The notes beneath the pieces are model-generated. The model worked only from the letters and a program-made list of their open reading frames with translations, had not been told where the DNA came from and did not search any database. The position numbers and the translations under genes are program-made. Below, one piece after another: positions 61,641-64,000 of a stretch of 64,000 nucleotides of DNA. Every line of letters starts with the position of its first letter. The stretch's first letter is position 1. Source of the DNA: Campylorhamphus procurvoides (lineage: Eukaryota; Chordata; Aves; Passeriformes; Dendrocolaptidae); contig WBMV01006452.1 in NCBI GenBank assembly GCA_013396655.1, positions 698,271 to 762,270 on the forward strand. The letters are read 5' to 3'.

Positions 61641-62052
61641 GGCTTTTTTCTCTGGAATACCTAATATGAAGTATATATTTCTATATCATAATGTTTATAA
61701 TACAAAGTATTCTATAATGTATAATCCCTATGATAAGGATTTTATACAAATATTTATTTCTTATTATTTTATAGTTAGCAAACAATTGGTAAACAGTATT
61801 AATAAATATTTTATGAAATATTTATCAATACATATCTATTAATATTCAATAACTTACCAACCATTGATTCTATTATTATTTATTATTTATTAATATTTGT
61901 ATAGCACATATAGTAATATTTGCATTAAATCTTGGTAAATTTTACCCATTGTTTATTATCTCTAAAATAAATTTATGTTTAGTTTAAATTATTATACAAT
62001 TATATATAACTATTATATTATTATATAATACTATTTATTAATTTATTTTTGG
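61641..62052. repeat. AT-rich low-complexity tract
   Basis: Very AT-rich, with irregular TATTTA/ATTATT strings and short TTA runs (61871-61905). No unit is conserved enough for a true microsatellite. A strong minus-strand donor-like AACTTACC at 61851 lies within it, but the sequence beside it is not exon-like. Confidence 0.8.
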
Positions 62053-63100
62053 TAGATATTGAAGTTCCCATAATTCTTCAGATAGAGGAGAAATTTTGCT
62101 AGTTAACTGTCGTGCTGTCCCTTTTTAGGTCAGAGGAGACCCCCTGAGTGACTTCTGCCAATGCACTGACCCTGCAGGCTCCCTGATTGTGGGAAGTGCA
62201 TGGAAGGTGCCAAAGCAAACCATATTTTTTGGCTCCTTCCTTCCCTATGGCCCAGAAGTTCTATTTTGGAGCTTATCTCATAATATCAGAGGAGGCAAAG
62301 CTACCCCTCCTGTTGCTGTGAGCACAGACACAGGGCACTGGGTCTCCTTTGCATTTATCATCACAGGAATTTTACTCAAGTATATTACTGTAAAACATAA
62401 CATCCAGTATATTATTAATTTGGATTATCCTGTTGCTTCACAGCTTTGAAACAATAAAACAAGAGAAGGAGCTATTGAATTTGCAGCCACCTTTGGGAGG
62501 GAGGTTCTGTTCCTCTGCTTATTTGAGCTATTTCTTTCCATCTATTGCACCCTCATGTCTCAGTTCCTGAGAGCTATAGATATTTATTCGGTGCCCTTCT
62601 ATCTTGGCCATCATAAATAGCTCCCTGATAACAAATCACACTCTCTGAGCATCATTTGCTACCAGAAGGGATCTTCAAGAAGCACACGCTCTGTGATACA
62701 GGATATCCCCTGCTTTGTTGTGGATGCCATAAAGAGTTTCACAAAATCAGCTTCCTTCCATTTAGAGGATAAGAATGTATCATCTCAGCAGCTTTACCAC
62801 TTCTTACTGCCTGTTTAGGCTTCCTACTTAGTCACTGCTCCCTTGCTCTTCAAATGAATGCTGCTACTTAAATATAGAGAATGGTATGTGCTTATTGAGA
62901 GATTCAAGGATTTCAGCTATCAATAGAGGCTTAATTATCTGCTGGTGGATGCTCAGGTACTCTAACGATGGCTGTTGTACAAAGCCAGCACAGAAGAGAC
63001 CACTCACAGCTCATCACACGCTCTGATCCAACAATTTAGAAAAAAAAATAAAATGTAATGCATAATATTAACTCGCATCTTACTTCCTTATGTCATAACC
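62053..63100. other. non-coding tract, no gene recognised
   Basis: Unique sequence. The part 62570-63000 is motif-dense (GATAACAAATC, CTTAATTATCTG and similar) and may contain a conserved element. No coding exon recognised. Confidence 0.5.
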
Positions 63101-63149
63101 CATCATGTAACGTGATGTTATTTCATGTCATGTCACGCGTAACATGATG
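63101..63149. repeat. imperfect hairpin in CATG-rich segment
   Basis: CATCATGT (63101-63108) and ACATGATG (63142-63149) are exact inverted arms. Inside are further partly complementary strings (AACGTG against CACGCGT). The block is unusually rich in CATG/ATGTCA words and holds an ACGCGT. Confidence 0.75.
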
Positions 63150-63640
63150 CAATGCAATGTCACACTTCAGAAAATATTACTAAGTGAGAACTGATTCTTG
63201 TTATCAGGTCAGAATATGAGTCTCTGATCTAAATACATTGTGGCTTCAGCTGATGGGAAGGGATCAAACTGAGAGCTACGTGGGGCAAATGTTTCTCCTC
63301 TCTACTTTGGCCAGCAGATGTCCATTCATCAAGTTCAGGTTCACTTGAAATTTCTTTGTCACGAGAGCTTTCTCTTGTAAGAGAAATAGTAATTTTATGG
63401 CAAGCCAAATGCTGAAAAAAAAGCCCTTAGAAATACATAATAAATGTATATTAGCGAGACAGAAAATTGGAAAATGGCCACCTGCCAGCAGCCACATAAA
63501 TTTTGGAGGCAATGCATTTTTCTGCCATTATGCATTATCACAGGAATTGCAAATATTTATTAAAAGTATTAAAATGGTGAGAATGTTAAATGTTTCCTTC
63601 AGTAGTGGAAATTCGCAGTGCCACATAGAAGATAGGATAT

Positions 63641-64000
63641 TCTGATACGATGTTTATTAAAATGACTTCATTTTATTAGACTGTCGTACACAATAAACGC
63701 GCAGGTACAGTTAACAAAAGATCTATTGTGGATACGGGAGATTTGTGAGTAACACTTCAAAAAAATAATCTCTTCTGAACTCTATTCATATAAAAAGCGT
63801 GCTACAAACTTTCATTAACTTCCTTAGAATCAATTATTTTCTGAGCTTATTTTCTTTTTCTGCCTCCCTGCTGTATTTTGTTAGTCAATTTGTTTGCCTA
63901 CGTTTTAATGCTTAATGGGATTAAATGCAGTTTATCCTTAATTTATATACAAGGAAACTGAGTGTATACATGTAGCAGGCAACTAAATATTACTATTATT
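63641..64000. promoter_or_regulatory. candidate conserved non-coding element, runs off the window
   Basis: AT-rich unique sequence with retained CpGs (ATACGATG, TGTCGTACAC, AACGCGCAGG, ATACGGG, AAGCGTG, CTACGTTTTAATG) and repeated TTAATG/TTTATTA/ATTAAC homeodomain-type cores. No open frame of note. The element continues beyond the right edge. Confidence 0.38.

Noticed and set aside
61852..61858. Strong minus-strand donor-like site in the AT-rich tract
   Set aside because: The adjoining sequence is AT low-complexity without any exon-like properties or acceptor.
1..64000. CRISPR arrays, operons, prokaryotic or phage genes, tRNA or rRNA genes
   Set aside because: None seen. CR1 and SINE relics, splice-type signals and the lack of long frames show vertebrate nuclear DNA.

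Overview
This window looks like non-coding DNA from a bird, probably a songbird or other neoavian. The main evidence is a clear CR1 LINE 3' end at 48383-48812 (plus strand). It carries the avian-type tail, running from the 'GGCACAGGTTG...CAGAGAAGCTGTGG' stretch to 'CCTCCAACCCAGACCATTCTAT'. A second, 62-bp CR1 tail lies on the minus strand at 41634-41695. An older, diverged CR1 tail lies at 54229-54421, and a MIR/CORE-SINE-like relic at 16667-16812. Recognisable repeats are sparse, as in bird genomes.

I recognise no protein-coding gene. Open reading frames are short, scattered over all six frames and match no family I can name. The longest is 260 codons on the minus strand, ending at 58065. 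It is longer than I would expect by chance. Its last 66 codons lie behind a good splice acceptor and are followed by an AATAAA signal, so it is offered as a candidate terminal exon of unknown gene. Other stretches with good acceptor and donor signals on both ends are listed as low-confidence exons: plus strand 28429-28525, 31440-31531, 33414-33607, 35938-35987 and 60185-60265; minus strand 28065-28222, 44203-44259 and 46983-47061. The adjacent pairs I joined by hand ran into stop codons, so a long non-coding RNA or chance splice-like signals are more likely than a protein gene.

The most interesting content is probably regulatory. Several AT-rich or mixed blocks contain dense homeodomain-type cores, perfect octamers, GATA or AP-1 motifs, perfect short palindromes, or unmethylated-looking CpG clusters outside any island. 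The best are 6390-6690, 12220-12680, 25800-26170, 30880-31010, 35581-35880, 47090-47850, 51430-52080, 57440-58060 and 63641-64000. They read like conserved non-coding enhancers of a developmental gene. The window could therefore be a gene-desert segment or part of a very long intron. I cannot measure conservation without an alignment.

Local oddities are a tandem duplication that contains the only N in the window (45321-45471), a roughly 100-bp segment present twice 580 bp apart (52745-52850 and 53324-53432), a very compact G-quadruplex motif (9549-9569), a weak CpG island beside the CR1 (48000-48345), and an LTR-like segment (8266-8560). I found no CRISPR array, prokaryotic gene, rRNA or tRNA, and no convincing new biological system beyond the candidate regulatory elements and exons.
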